A stretch of 64,000 nucleotides of DNA from Spirochaetales bacterium (lineage in GTDB: Bacteria > Spirochaetota > Spirochaetia > DSM-2461): positions 62,001 through 126,000 of the forward strand of contig JAQQAP010000005.1 in NCBI GenBank assembly GCA_028533045.1, given 5' to 3'. The notes beneath the pieces were generated by a model. The model worked only from the letters and a program-made list of their open reading frames with translations, searched no databases and was not told the origin of the DNA. Of this stretch, positions 18,418 through 27,066 are shown one piece after another. Each line of letters begins with the position of its first letter. Position 1 is the first letter of the stretch. The position numbers were made by a program, and so were the translations under genes.

Positions 18418-18442
18418 AAAAGCCCCCCGGTCGGGAGGCTTC
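18418..18442 (-). terminator. Terminator of the ilvNB operon, possibly bidirectional
   Basis: AGCCCCCCGGTCGGGAGGCT forms a GC-rich hairpin. On the minus strand it is followed by six T residues, fitting termination after ilvB. It also lies just after the PIN-like gene on the plus strand. Confidence 0.8.
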
Positions 18443-18462
18443 ATATCTACTTTTTCAAAGGG

Positions 18463-20136
18463 CTAATCGTCCACTTCTTCGCCCAGGACAAGTTCGTCCA
18501 GCGCGGCTCCCGGGGGAACCATGGGGAATACCTTGTTATCCAGGGGGATCTCGCAGTCAACGATGACCGGTCCGCCCGCGTTGAGGGCGGCTTCCAGTAC
18601 CGGTTTGGGGTCGTCACCGGCGGCAATTCTCATGCCTTTGGCACCGAAGGATTCGGCGAATTTGACCCAGTCGATGGCGTAGCTCAGGTCGGTGGAGGAG
18701 TAGCGGCCTTCGTAGAAGAGGGTCTGCCACTGGCGTACCATTCCCAGGGTTTTGTTGTTCATGAGCAGGATGACGAGGGGGAGTTTGTGCTGGGCGGCGG
18801 TGCTGATTTCCTGGCAGTTCATTCGAAAACTTCCGTCTCCGGCCACGTTGATAACCGGCCGGTCGGGGCAGGCAAAACAGGCTCCAATAGCGGCTCCCGT
18901 TCCGTATCCCATGGTTCCCAGTCCGCCGGAGGTGAGGAAGGAGTAGGGTTTTTTGAAACCGTAGAACTGGGCGGCCCACATCTGGTGCTGTCCAACTTCG
19001 GTGGCGATGATCGCTTCTCCCTTGGTCAGGTCCGTAAGGGCGTCGAGGAGCTGCTTGGGGCGCTGGCTCTGGGGGGCCCGGCTTACGGGGTAAAGCTCTT
19101 TGAGTTCGAGGATTTCAGACATCCAGCGGGGGTGTTTCTTTTCCGGTACCCGCTTGTTCAACTCCTGCAGGGCCGGTTTCATGTGGCTGATGATGGAGTG
19201 GTCGGTGGGGACGTTTTTGTTGATTTCCGCCGGGTCAATATCTATGTGCAGGATTCGTTTGTTTTCGTGGAAACCTTCTGTTTTTCCTACTACTCTGTCG
19301 CTGAAACGGGCTCCCAGGACGATGAGGAGGTCACAGTTTTTCATGGCCAGGTTGGAGGCTTTGGAACCGTGCATCCCTATCATTCCTGTGTAGTGGGGGT
19401 CGGACATTTCCAGGCAGTCCATGGCCATGAGGCTCAGTCCGAGTACGGCGTCGATTTTGCGTACCAGGGTTTTGAGTTCTTCCGCCGCTTTACCCAGAGT
19501 GATTCCCCCTCCGGCGTAGATGTAGGGGCGGTTGGCTTCCTTGATCATCTCTACGGCCCGGTCCCAATCGGCTTCGGTAGCTTTGGGTTTGGGGATCATA
19601 ATGGGTTCCGGTTTTTTGTATTCGTATTCGGTGGTTTCTATGGTGATATTCTTGGGAATATCCACCAGTACCGGTCCGGGACGGCCCGAGGCGGCAATAA
19701 TAAAGGCTTCCCGAATGGTGGCGGCCAGTTTTGTGATGTCCGTTACCATGAAGTTGTGCTTGGTTACGGGCATGGTTATGCCTACGATGTCCACTTCCTG
19801 GAAGCTGTCCTTACCCAGGAGTTTTTCCGGGGTGTTTCCCGTAATGGCTACCATGGGGATGGAGTCCATGTAGGCTGTGGCTATACCGGTAACCAGGTTG
19901 GTAGCTCCCGGGCCGGAGGTGGCCATGCAAACACCCACTTTGCCGCTGGCCCGGGCATAGCCGTCCGCTGCGTGGGCGGCTCCCTGCTCGTGGGCGGTAA
20001 GTACGTGGTTGATTGTTCCGTCCTTAAAGAGGGCGTCATAGATTTTGATGACTGCTCCACCGGGGAAGCCGAACATGGTTTCCACTTTTTGCTCTTTAAG
20101 ACACTCTATTACTATTTCTGCACCTGATAATTTCAT
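18463..20136 (-). CDS. ilvB: Acetolactate synthase large (catalytic) subunit
   Basis: This 557-residue thiamine-diphosphate enzyme makes acetolactate or acetohydroxybutyrate, the first common step to valine, leucine and isoleucine. The N-terminal PYR domain has the catalytic Glu in LTAHEQGAAHAADGYARASG. The central domain has a Rossmann-like core. The C-terminal PP domain has the ThDP motif GDGSFRMNCQE followed by NNKTLGMV. AAGGAG precedes the ATG by seven bases. It follows ilvN by 24 bases; small-subunit-first order is the reverse of the common ilvB-ilvN order. Confidence 0.97.
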   Translation of the reverse strand: MKLSGAEIVIECLKEQKVETMFGFPGGAVIKIYDALFKDGTINHVLTAHEQGAAHAADGYARASGKVGVCMATSGPGATNLVTGIATAYMDSIPMVAITGNTPEKLLGKDSFQEVDIVGITMPVTKHNFMVTDITKLAATIREAFIIAASGRPGPVLVDIPKNITIETTEYEYKKPEPIMIPKPKATEADWDRAVEMIKEANRPYIYAGGGITLGKAAEELKTLVRKIDAVLGLSLMAMDCLEMSDPHYTGMIGMHGSKASNLAMKNCDLLIVLGARFSDRVVGKTEGFHENKRILHIDIDPAEINKNVPTDHSIISHMKPALQELNKRVPEKKHPRWMSEILELKELYPVSRAPQSQRPKQLLDALTDLTKGEAIIATEVGQHQMWAAQFYGFKKPYSFLTSGGLGTMGYGTGAAIGACFACPDRPVINVAGDGSFRMNCQEISTAAQHKLPLVILLMNNKTLGMVRQWQTLFYEGRYSSTDLSYAIDWVKFAESFGAKGMRIAAGDDPKPVLEAALNAGGPVIVDCEIPLDNKVFPMVPPGAALDELVLGEEVDD

Positions 20137-20160
20137 TTTACGCTCCTTAAGTTCAACGGA

Positions 20161-20706
20161 TCAGCCGTTGATTTCCCCTTCCAGTATGGCCTGGTCGGCA
20201 CGTTTTTTCTTGTCGATGAGGCTGTGATCTCCCCGGGCGATTCCGCTTATCCCGGTTCGAACGATCTCTTTTATGCCAAAGGGGCTGAGTTTATTCTGGA
20301 GCCCTTCGAGTTTGGTCGTATCGCCAATAGCTTCAATGGTGATCGACTCTTCACCCACATCCACCACTTTTCCTCTAAATAGTTCGGTTACTTCCCTAAT
20401 GGCCGCCAGATCGTTACCGGCGGTGTTTACCTTAATAAACATGAGTTGCCGAATGACCGCATCTTCCTTTGTGAGAATTTCTATATGTTTAACATCGATT
20501 AATTTTGCTAGCTGTTTACAGACCTGCTCGAAGACCGCCAGGTCTCCCCGGGCGACAATGGTCATACGGGAATAGGCCGGATCTTCGGTGGCACCTACGG
20601 TCAGGCTGTCTATATTATACCCTCTACGGGCGAACAGACCGGCTACACGGGTAAGGACACCAAAGTGATTGTTTACCAAAACTGAAAAAACGCGTTTTTC
20701 ATTCAT
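20161..20706 (-). CDS. ilvN: Acetolactate synthase small (regulatory) subunit
   Basis: This 181-residue regulatory subunit binds valine and activates the catalytic subunit. The N-terminal ACT domain is clear (RVFSVLVNNHFGVLTRVAGL, then RRGYNIDSLTVG), followed by the C-terminal small-subunit domain. The start at 20706 is chosen because CAGGAGGAATAAG lies directly upstream; the frame is open ten codons further without a better site. The gene is the first of the ilvN-ilvB pair and lies downstream of a Val/Leu-rich leader peptide. The SD region also sits next to a GTGTGG/CCGCAC hairpin that could control its translation. Confidence 0.96.
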   Translation of the reverse strand: MNEKRVFSVLVNNHFGVLTRVAGLFARRGYNIDSLTVGATEDPAYSRMTIVARGDLAVFEQVCKQLAKLIDVKHIEILTKEDAVIRQLMFIKVNTAGNDLAAIREVTELFRGKVVDVGEESITIEAIGDTTKLEGLQNKLSPFGIKEIVRTGISGIARGDHSLIDKKKRADQAILEGEING

Positions 20707-20736
20707 CTTATTCCTCCTGTGCGGCAGTGACCACAC

Positions 20737-20868
20737 GATTTTATATGTTAAAGCGTATAATACGCTACTCTAACAGTCTGATTTATACCGATTAGATATA
20801 AATCTATCCCTGTTAAAGGCTGAGTTACGCCGCAATTCTTTTAATTTACTAAAAATTAAAAGCCGCGA
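20737..20868 (-). promoter_or_regulatory. ilv leader: alternative hairpins between leader peptide and ilvN
   Basis: After the leader peptide stop, several hairpins can form in the minus-strand RNA. A perfect 10-bp A/T stem (CTTTTAATTT/AAATTAAAAG) comes first. TAACAG at 20810-20815 can pair with CTGTTA at 20771-20776, enclosing GATTTATA/TATAAATC. The CTGTTA segment can instead pair with TAACA at 20746-20750, enclosing AGCGTA/TACGCT. These two pairings exclude each other, as in attenuators. No long U-run terminator is seen. Confidence 0.55.
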
Positions 20869-21036
20869 CTAGCTAATGACGACTAGTAGGACGGAAAGAT
20901 TGACCACGGTCAGGACGACCTGGACGGAAAGGACTCTGAGAGAGGGGAGGGTGAAAGATTTTTTAATAGCCTTGCTGCTCGAACCGATGGCCCCTTTGGG
21001 GGGAAATCCGGTTCTATCCCATGACTTTCCGGTCAT
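20869..21036 (-). CDS. ilv operon leader peptide (55 aa), attenuation type
   Basis: This short frame precedes ilvN on the same strand. It starts at the ATG 21036-21034, with TTTAAGGAG placed six bases upstream, and stops at TAG (20871-20869). Of its last 23 residues, nine are Val, six Leu and one Ile (for example VLSVQVVLTVVNLSVLLVV). Runs of branched-chain codons just before branched-chain amino-acid genes are the hallmark of ribosome-mediated attenuation. Its position between a promoter and mutually exclusive hairpins supports this. The N-terminal half has ordinary composition. It could also be a small membrane peptide, but the context favours a leader. Confidence 0.8.
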   Translation of the reverse strand: MTGKSWDRTGFPPKGAIGSSSKAIKKSFTLPSLRVLSVQVVLTVVNLSVLLVVIS

Positions 21037-21068
21037 TCTTGACTCCTTAAAGGAAATAATCCACTTAT

Positions 21069-21097
21069 AATAAACAGAAGAATCGGCTTGTTGTCAA
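21069..21097 (-). promoter_or_regulatory. Promoter of the ilv operon
   Basis: TTGACA (21097-21092) and TTTATT, 17 bases apart, lie upstream of the leader peptide on the minus strand. TTATAA nearby is an alternative -10 box. Confidence 0.5.
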
Positions 21098-21173
21098 GTA
21101 AAAACCCTTGAAAATGCTTCGATCCTGTCCAATACTTAAAGAAGCTTACTATAATAGACAGGGAGGTTTCACA

Positions 21174-21578
21174 TTGGTTCGATTACTAATTGTGGACGAT
21201 GATTTTATTTCCCGGCAGCTTTTGTCAACGATTCTGAAAGACTATGGTGAATGCGATGTGGCCGTTTCCGGTGATGAAGCGGTCCTTGCCTATAAATTAT
21301 CCATAAAGGAAGGTAAACCCTACGACGGGATTTTTCTGGATATAATGATGCCCGGCAGCGACGGGTATTCCGCTCTGGAAGGCATACGCTCCTGGGAAGA
21401 GGAGCGGGGGGTTGCCGCCGCCGATCGGGTTAAAGTGATTATGGCTACTGCTGTGGATGATCCTAAAATGATGATGCGCGCCTTCCGTTCCCAATGCGAC
21501 TCCTATGTGGTAAAACCTATTGTGGAGAGCAAGGTGCTTTCTGCTGCGGAAAAAGCGGGACTTTTTTTGTTTAAATAG
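21174..21578 (+). CDS. Stand-alone response-regulator receiver (CheY-like)
   Basis: This 134-residue single receiver domain has the acidic pair in IVDDDFISR, the phosphoacceptor Asp in IFLDIMMPGSDG, the Thr in IMATAVDD and the Lys in YVVKPIVES. The TTG start at 21174 is chosen for its GGGAGG site seven bases upstream and because the domain begins right there; an in-frame ATG at 21108 would add unrelated residues. There is no output domain and no adjacent kinase gene. A TATAAT box at about 21150 suggests its own promoter. Confidence 0.88.
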   Translation: MVRLLIVDDDFISRQLLSTILKDYGECDVAVSGDEAVLAYKLSIKEGKPYDGIFLDIMMPGSDGYSALEGIRSWEEERGVAAADRVKVIMATAVDDPKMMMRAFRSQCDSYVVKPIVESKVLSAAEKAGLFLFK

Positions 21579-21625
21579 ACAGTTTGGTGTACTTTAGGTA
21601 AAATATGAATCAAAGGAGAGATTCG

Positions 21626-22417
21626 ATGATTAAAAAGAGCTTTATTATCGGCTTTATTGTTTGTTCAGTATTTGCCCTGTCCGCCCAGACTTCTGTGAAG
21701 GGCCATTCTGTCAATGGATTAACCGGTCTTATGACCACTCCCACCGCCCGAATAGGCTGGGAAAAGTCCGACTTTGGTATTGATGTGGGATACGCCTACC
21801 TGGGGGAGGACGGGGATGCCACCAGTATTCCCCGGGTGACCTTGAGTCTTTTTCGCAAAGCGGAAGTCTCCACCGCAGTAGCCTTTGGCGATACGGAAGA
21901 TCTGGATATTATGCTGGCCGGAAAGTTTCAGTTTTATAAATCCGGCGGGTCTTCCATGGCGGGAGGGCTGGACTACTCCAGTTACGATTATAATACCAAT
22001 ATTAATAATGATCTTGAGACTCTTCTCAGGCCATATGTTGTAGCTACCTACAGCGGAGATTTTTTTGATGCTCCCGCCGTTACCAGCATGACCTTTGGCT
22101 GGGATTTGGCCAACGGGGATGATGACGGGCTGGATTTTGACAACTTTAATTACTCCATGGGCTTTGAAATGGCCTTTTTCCCCAAATATTTCAAAAACTT
22201 CATCTATTGGATGAGCGATTTTGCCAACTATAGCTTTTCCGCCGGTTCCGGTGGGGCGACCGGGGTTAATCTGAGCCGGGGGATCTTCAATACCGGTTTT
22301 CGTATTGATCCGCTCAAGGACAGTAAGTATAAATTCATCATAGACGTTGTGGGGACCGATATGCTCGACTCCAACAGGGGATTTATGATTGACGCCTCTT
22401 TTGGGATGGCTTTCTAA
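21626..22417 (+). CDS. Putative outer-membrane beta-barrel protein
   Basis: This 263-residue protein has a signal peptide (MIKKSFIIGFIVCSVFALSAQ). The mature part has alternating strand patterns, many Gly, Asp and aromatic residues, and a terminal FGMAF, consistent with a small barrel. The opening GLTGLMTTPTARIG resembles YjbH-like or related outer-membrane proteins, but I do not claim the family. The ATG at 21626 has AAAGGAGA upstream; an in-frame ATG at 21605 precedes that site. Confidence 0.65.
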   Translation: MIKKSFIIGFIVCSVFALSAQTSVKGHSVNGLTGLMTTPTARIGWEKSDFGIDVGYAYLGEDGDATSIPRVTLSLFRKAEVSTAVAFGDTEDLDIMLAGKFQFYKSGGSSMAGGLDYSSYDYNTNINNDLETLLRPYVVATYSGDFFDAPAVTSMTFGWDLANGDDDGLDFDNFNYSMGFEMAFFPKYFKNFIYWMSDFANYSFSAGSGGATGVNLSRGIFNTGFRIDPLKDSKYKFIIDVVGTDMLDSNRGFMIDASFGMAF

Positions 22418-22484
22418 GTTCGGAATTGAATAAAAACCTTGAGAATGGTATTCTACTCCCAATAAGAATCAGGGAGGGACGACT

Positions 22485-23546
22485 GTGTCCAATGTGGTAT
22501 TAAAAGCGGAAGATTTAAACGGTTATCTGACGGAAGAAGATCAGAAAAACCTGGACTCCATGAATGAGCTTTACGCCAAAGCTATGGAGTGTTATGCCCG
22601 GCTTAACAAGGGGGAGGGAAACTCCATCGCCGAAGAGGCGGAGCGTAAGAAAATCATCGCTTTGTATGAGGAGATGGGGCTTCTCATGCAGGAAATCACC
22701 GATAAGGAGCCCTCTCTTAAGGTTTATTCCTTTGAAACTCCCCAGATCAAACACGGGGAAGTCTCCCGGCTCATTGCCAAGCTTCGCGATGTACGGACCG
22801 GTCACGACGAATTTGTTTATTACGTTCAGAGGGGCTTTGAACTCCTCTTTAGTCTGGCCTGGCAGGGAGCGGGCTACCAGAAGAATCATTTGGTGGTAAA
22901 AACGCCCGTTACCATGCCGGTGCAGAACTATGCGGTTCACAAGATTCCCAATGTGGATCACGAAATTGAAGATACGGTTATGTGCGTTATGCTCAGAGGG
23001 GCTCTCCTTCCCAGCATGATTCTCTCCAAGGAGATTCAGGAGTACTCCTCCACCGGTTATGTGACTCCCTTTGCTCTTTTTAAGATTAAAAGGGATGAGA
23101 CAAAGATGAAGGAGGATATGGAGTATATTCTGGACCTGGAAAAATCCTACTTTAACTTAAAAGAGCTGGATGGAAAAAACCTGATTTTTGCGGATCCCAT
23201 GAATGCCACCGGGGGAAGTTTTGTTACCATTATCAAGTATCTTCTGGATCAGGGAGTCAAACCCAAATCCATCAAGGTTCTTAACGTTATTTCCGCTCTC
23301 AAAGGTTCATTACAGATTGTTCGGGCCGTGGAGGGTGTTACCGTTTATACCCTGTGGATGGATCCGGTTCTCAACGAAGCGGCCTATATCCTTCCCGGAT
23401 TGGGTGATGCGGGAGACCGGTTAAATGGTGTAGATTTGCCGGATAAACCGAGAAACATGATCCAGTTGATCGCCGATTACGGTTCCAATATGGCTTCCCT
23501 CTACCGGGATCAGGTAAGAAAGATTGAAGAAACTATTCTGGGCTAA
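22485..23546 (+). CDS. Uracil phosphoribosyltransferase-like protein with N-terminal extension
   Basis: This 353-residue protein is longer than the usual 210-residue UPRT. Residues 1 to about 85 are a charged helical extension. Then comes the UPRT fold: [19 protein letters not shown], a PRPP loop near residue 236 in [13 protein letters not shown], and the uracil-binding end [16 protein letters not shown] converts uracil and PRPP to UMP. It starts at GTG with GGGAGGG upstream. The divergent loop (DPMNATGG rather than DPMLATGG) and the extension leave substrate specificity open. Confidence 0.8.
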   Translation: MSNVVLKAEDLNGYLTEEDQKNLDSMNELYAKAMECYARLNKGEGNSIAEEAERKKIIALYEEMGLLMQEITDKEPSLKVYSFETPQIKHGEVSRLIAKLRDVRTGHDEFVYYVQRGFELLFSLAWQGAGYQKNHLVVKTPVTMPVQNYAVHKIPNVDHEIEDTVMCVMLRGALLPSMILSKEIQEYSSTGYVTPFALFKIKRDETKMKEDMEYILDLEKSYFNLKELDGKNLIFADPMNATGGSFVTIIKYLLDQGVKPKSIKVLNVISALKGSLQIVRAVEGVTVYTLWMDPVLNEAAYILPGLGDAGDRLNGVDLPDKPRNMIQLIADYGSNMASLYRDQVRKIEETILG

Positions 23547-24432
23547 GTCCTTCCCGGTCTTTTTTCTTCTGGCCGGGATGATCCTTTCCTGTACAAGCAG
23601 TCCCGACGGAGATACTCTCTCCGCCGACTATTACAATCTGGCCCGGGATTTCCAGGAACTCGGCGAGTACGACCGGGCCGAGTACTACTACGAACTGTGC
23701 CTGGAACGGGACCGTGACGACCGGGAAAGCCGCTATAATTTGGCTCTCATGTATTTGAGTCAGGGAAAGGCGGATGACGCCCTTTCCCAGCTTAAAAAGC
23801 TTAAGGGTTATGATGACTCCCATCGTGCTGTGCTGAACAGCATGGCCATCGCCTACTCTCTTAAAGAGGAGTGGGAGGAGGCTCTGGAACTATATGATCA
23901 AGTGCTTAAGGAGTTCCCCTGGGATGAAACGGCACTCTATAACGGGGCGTTAATCTATACCAAACAGGAAGAGGAAGGGTCCGATGAATTAGCTCTTCAG
24001 TGGTTGGAAAAGCTTTGGGAGAGGGATAAAAGTTACCAGACGGCCATGGCTCTATGGGAGAGAAGTGAAGATCGGATACCTTCAGAACGGCTTCTTATTC
24101 TTGAGGAAGCAGAAACCTCTACAGAGGAAGAACTTCTGGAACTGAATAAGAAAAAGTTTGACCTGTACCTGGACGCGGGTCTTAAGGAAGAAGCCCTTTC
24201 GCTTACGGAAAGTCTCAAGAGTGGTGACGAAGACAAGGCCGGATGGTACTGGTTCAAGGAAGGGGAACTGCTCCTGACTCTTTACCGGACGGAGGAAGGT
24301 ATGGCTGCTATTCGTGAATCCTTCCGGAAGGGATTTAAAGATAATAGTGAGCTTGAGAAACTCTATGATCAGTTAGCTCCTTCTCTTATGGAGAGTATCA
24401 AAATGATGGAATCACTCTATTTCTCTGAATAA
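23524..24432 (+). CDS. TPR-repeat lipoprotein
   Basis: This 302-residue protein has a lipoprotein signal ending at the lipobox MILSC (C23). Several tetratricopeptide repeats follow, clearest at residues 35-125 ([40 protein letters not shown] and [14 protein letters not shown]). TPR lipoproteins scaffold envelope complexes; the partner is unknown. The TTG start overlaps the end of the UPRT-like gene by 23 bases, so translation may be coupled. The only later Met, at residue 19, would destroy the signal peptide. Confidence 0.78.
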   Translation: MKKLFWAKSFPVFFLLAGMILSCTSSPDGDTLSADYYNLARDFQELGEYDRAEYYYELCLERDRDDRESRYNLALMYLSQGKADDALSQLKKLKGYDDSHRAVLNSMAIAYSLKEEWEEALELYDQVLKEFPWDETALYNGALIYTKQEEEGSDELALQWLEKLWERDKSYQTAMALWERSEDRIPSERLLILEEAETSTEEELLELNKKKFDLYLDAGLKEEALSLTESLKSGDEDKAGWYWFKEGELLLTLYRTEEGMAAIRESFRKGFKDNSELEKLYDQLAPSLMESIKMMESLYFSE

Positions 24433-24544
24433 ACGGGAATTAAGCCTCTTAGGGGCTCTAAACTTTTTTATATCCGCCGCCGATGATAGTAATGTGCTCT
24501 CCCGGCAGTTCGGGATATAACAATTTAGTTAAAAGGATAAATAT

Positions 24545-24982
24545 ATGAATCGAAGTCGAGCTTTTAGTTATACCCTGATGCAGTTAGCCCTTTCTCTTTA
24601 TTTTATTGTATTGGGGATTCAGGAAGTCAGCGGGTCTCAGCAGTCCGATCTGGTCCGCGGGGTCAATTCCCTTTTTACAACTAATGCGGCCATGAGCAGT
24701 TCGGTTCAAATGATTATTGGTATTATTGCCCTTGTTTCCGGTGTTCTTATGCTTTTGGGGGTTTTTCAGCTGGTAAAGGGGCGGGCGATTGATATGTTCA
24801 CCGCATTGATTTTTGTCTTTTGGCTGGTTCGGATAGTCTATGTCCGTTTTATCCTGGAGATGAACTATCTCTCCGGAACCTTGACCTTCTACCCTAACCT
24901 GGAAGAGTGGCTCCTTTCCCTCTCCCATGACATTCTGGTACTCTGTTCTACCTTTCTTATCCTTCGCTTAACCCGGGAATAA
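24545..24982 (+). CDS. Small four-helix membrane protein
   Basis: This 145-residue protein has four hydrophobic segments at about 8-28, 52-75, 83-102 and 122-140. AAAGGATAA lies before the ATG. I recognise no family motif. It follows the TPR lipoprotein by 112 bases, in which an imperfect AGCCTC/GGGCT hairpin with a T-run may end the previous transcript. Confidence 0.6.
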   Translation: MNRSRAFSYTLMQLALSLYFIVLGIQEVSGSQQSDLVRGVNSLFTTNAAMSSSVQMIIGIIALVSGVLMLLGVFQLVKGRAIDMFTALIFVFWLVRIVYVRFILEMNYLSGTLTFYPNLEEWLLSLSHDILVLCSTFLILRLTRE

Positions 24983-24995
24983 GAATAAATCATTC

Positions 24996-26546
24996 CTAGG
25001 TTGTGTTAGGAATGGGAGCGTCATTTTTTCTATAAATATACTTGAAGGGATGGATATCCAGGGCATTGGCATACCATCCGCCAAGGAAGCGCAAGTCCAA
25101 CATATGGATGGCGGGGAAGTGGGCCAGGGGAAGAACCTCTCCCGACTCAAGAAGATATTTCTCCGCCTCACTTAATTCATTGAATCTCTCTTCCTCCGAA
25201 GCTCCTGTGGAAAGTTCCAAAAGGGCATCGTACTCTTCATTGTAGTAGGCCGCATCGTTAAAGCTTGATTCGGACTGCCACATCTGTAAAAACGTCATAG
25301 GGTCGGCATAATCTCCGGCCCAGCTTAAGTGCCCCAGGGTATAGCCCGCTTCGGGCAGAGAGTCGTAGTAGTTTTCTACGGGAATCGTTTCTATGCGAAC
25401 CGTTGTTTCCAGGGTGTCTTCCCAAACCTTTTTCATCCAGATAGGCACATAGTCTCCCCAAAGGCTGGAGGGGATCCGGATTACTATCTCCGGAAGGCCT
25501 TTCCCTGCGGGGTAGCCGGCCTTTTCCAGGAGAGCCATGGCTTCTTCAATATTCTGATTCATGGGAACGGCGGGAGAGGGGTAATCCCCAATGGGGGGAA
25601 CCAGCGTGTGGGCCGGAATAGGCTGCTGCTGATATATTTGCGCCCAGGGAAGAAGGAGGGCCAGGGCCCTTCTCACCTCACTCTTGTCCCAAGGCGTGTC
25701 CCGGTTATTAAAGTAGTAATAGGTTGTGCCGAAGAGGGGGGACAGGACCATACCGTAGGGGTTACTCAAAAGCTGTGTATTGTAACCGGACATAATCCAG
25801 TCCTGCTCAAAACGGTTAAACTTTCTCATCACCGCCTGGGAATCCCGTCCGGTAGTTACTTCGATAGTTTCAATATCTATGCTGTCCCTGTCCCAATAGT
25901 AGGGGTTTATTTCCAGAACCATCCTTCCCTTTTGGTTGGAACGAAAATGGTAGGGGCCGCTCACGGGAATGTTTCGCACCCGGGACCAGTCCTCTATGTT
26001 TTTCATTACAGGGTGAATGGGAACAAAACTAAAGTGGCAGATTATGCTTAGGAAGTGAGGGGCCGGTTCGTTCAGGGTGACAATGAACTTGTTATCATCT
26101 TCGACTCTTATTCCCACTTCTTCAGGCCCTACGAGGCCGTTTCGGTAATCTGATGCTCCTTTGACCACATCCAGAAGGGAGGAGAAGTAGGAGCCCCTTT
26201 CGGGGGAGAGGGACTTGAGCCAGCTCTGGCGAAAATGTTCCGCCGTGATTTTATCGCCGTTGCTGTAACGGGCCTCTTCTCTAATGTAAAAGGTCCAGGT
26301 AAGCTTGTCATCGGAAAGTTTCCACCAGGCGGCCAGTCCGGGCAGGGGTTTCATCGTAGAAGGATGGTAGGTGACCAGTCCTTCATAAATCCCCGTAAAG
26401 AGTTGGGCTTCCGTGGTATTTACCGCTTTGTGGGGGTCAAGTTCCAAATCACCGGAGCCCAGATAAAGACTCAGGCAGTCTTCCTCACTGTGAAGGAAGG
26501 ACAGGGTCATAAAAAATAAAAGGGACAGTACAAATCTTCTGTACAA
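24996..26546 (-). CDS. Extracellular solute-binding protein, family 5 (oligopeptide type)
   Basis: This 516-residue protein has a signal peptide (LSLLFFMTLSFLHS) and the SBP_bac_5 layout. It opens with LDPHKAVNTTEAQLFTGIYEGL, then TFYIREEARYSNGDKITAEHF, and ends with SWAGDYADPMTFLQMW. It would capture peptides in the periplasm for an ABC importer, but no permease or ATPase gene is nearby, so it is an orphan. It starts at TTG, seven bases after AAGGAG. The receiver gene at 26563-26937 lies 16 bases upstream and is probably in the same operon. Confidence 0.9.
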   Translation of the reverse strand: MYRRFVLSLLFFMTLSFLHSEEDCLSLYLGSGDLELDPHKAVNTTEAQLFTGIYEGLVTYHPSTMKPLPGLAAWWKLSDDKLTWTFYIREEARYSNGDKITAEHFRQSWLKSLSPERGSYFSSLLDVVKGASDYRNGLVGPEEVGIRVEDDNKFIVTLNEPAPHFLSIICHFSFVPIHPVMKNIEDWSRVRNIPVSGPYHFRSNQKGRMVLEINPYYWDRDSIDIETIEVTTGRDSQAVMRKFNRFEQDWIMSGYNTQLLSNPYGMVLSPLFGTTYYYFNNRDTPWDKSEVRRALALLLPWAQIYQQQPIPAHTLVPPIGDYPSPAVPMNQNIEEAMALLEKAGYPAGKGLPEIVIRIPSSLWGDYVPIWMKKVWEDTLETTVRIETIPVENYYDSLPEAGYTLGHLSWAGDYADPMTFLQMWQSESSFNDAAYYNEEYDALLELSTGASEEERFNELSEAEKYLLESGEVLPLAHFPAIHMLDLRFLGGWYANALDIHPFKYIYRKNDAPIPNTT

Positions 26547-26562
26547 ATAGAGTCTCCTTGGA

Positions 26563-26937
26563 TTAGCCGGCGCAATGGGTGGATATTATTTTGCTGTAAT
26601 CTCCGCTGCGGAGAGGCTTGATGTATACTTCGTCGAATCCGGAAGATTTGAGATGCTCAATCATGGAATCATCGCTGGTTATGGCAATGAGGGGGGTGGC
26701 AATTCCGAGAGTCCGGGCTTCCTTTATAAGGACATCCCCATTCAGACCGGGCATGTACTGGTCCAGAATAATGACATCAAATTCATTGTTTTTGATGAGA
26801 TTGAGAGCTTCCCTGCCATCTTCCGCCAGGAAACAATCTACTCCGGCCTTCTGGCATTGAATCTCCATAATTTTTCTATTTGTGAACTCGTCTTCAGCAT
26901 AAAGAAGCTTACCCATTGGCCCTATCCCCGTTCTCAT
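26563..26937 (-). CDS. Stand-alone response-regulator receiver (CheY-like)
   Basis: This 124-residue single receiver domain has the acidic site in LLYAEDEFTNRK, the phosphoacceptor Asp in VIILDQYMPGLNG, Thr/Ser in IAITSDD and the Lys in VYIKPLRSG. GGAG six bases before the ATG at 26937 supports this start; a second ATG eight codons in is possible. It lies directly upstream of a solute-binding protein gene, an uncommon pairing. Confidence 0.87.
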   Translation of the reverse strand: MRTGIGPMGKLLYAEDEFTNRKIMEIQCQKAGVDCFLAEDGREALNLIKNNEFDVIILDQYMPGLNGDVLIKEARTLGIATPLIAITSDDSMIEHLKSSGFDEVYIKPLRSGDYSKIISTHCAG

Positions 26938-27066
26938 CTTAAGCTCCTATTATCTTATCGATAAATCCCTTTTTATTCCAGCCCCGGAGGAGAAGGAAAA
27001 AAAATCCCTTTGAAGAGGAACTTTTTAGCGCTTTCTGCTATGATTAAAGTACTTAAGGGGCGAATC

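Noticed and set aside
18787-20127. 446-codon open frame antisense to ilvB
   Set aside because: The minus strand is an unambiguous IlvB; the plus frame is Gly/Val-rich low-information sequence.
20876-21070. 64-codon plus-strand frame over the ilv leader
   Set aside because: It is antisense to the leader peptide and Thr/Arg-rich only because it mirrors the Val/Leu codons; it has no ribosome site.
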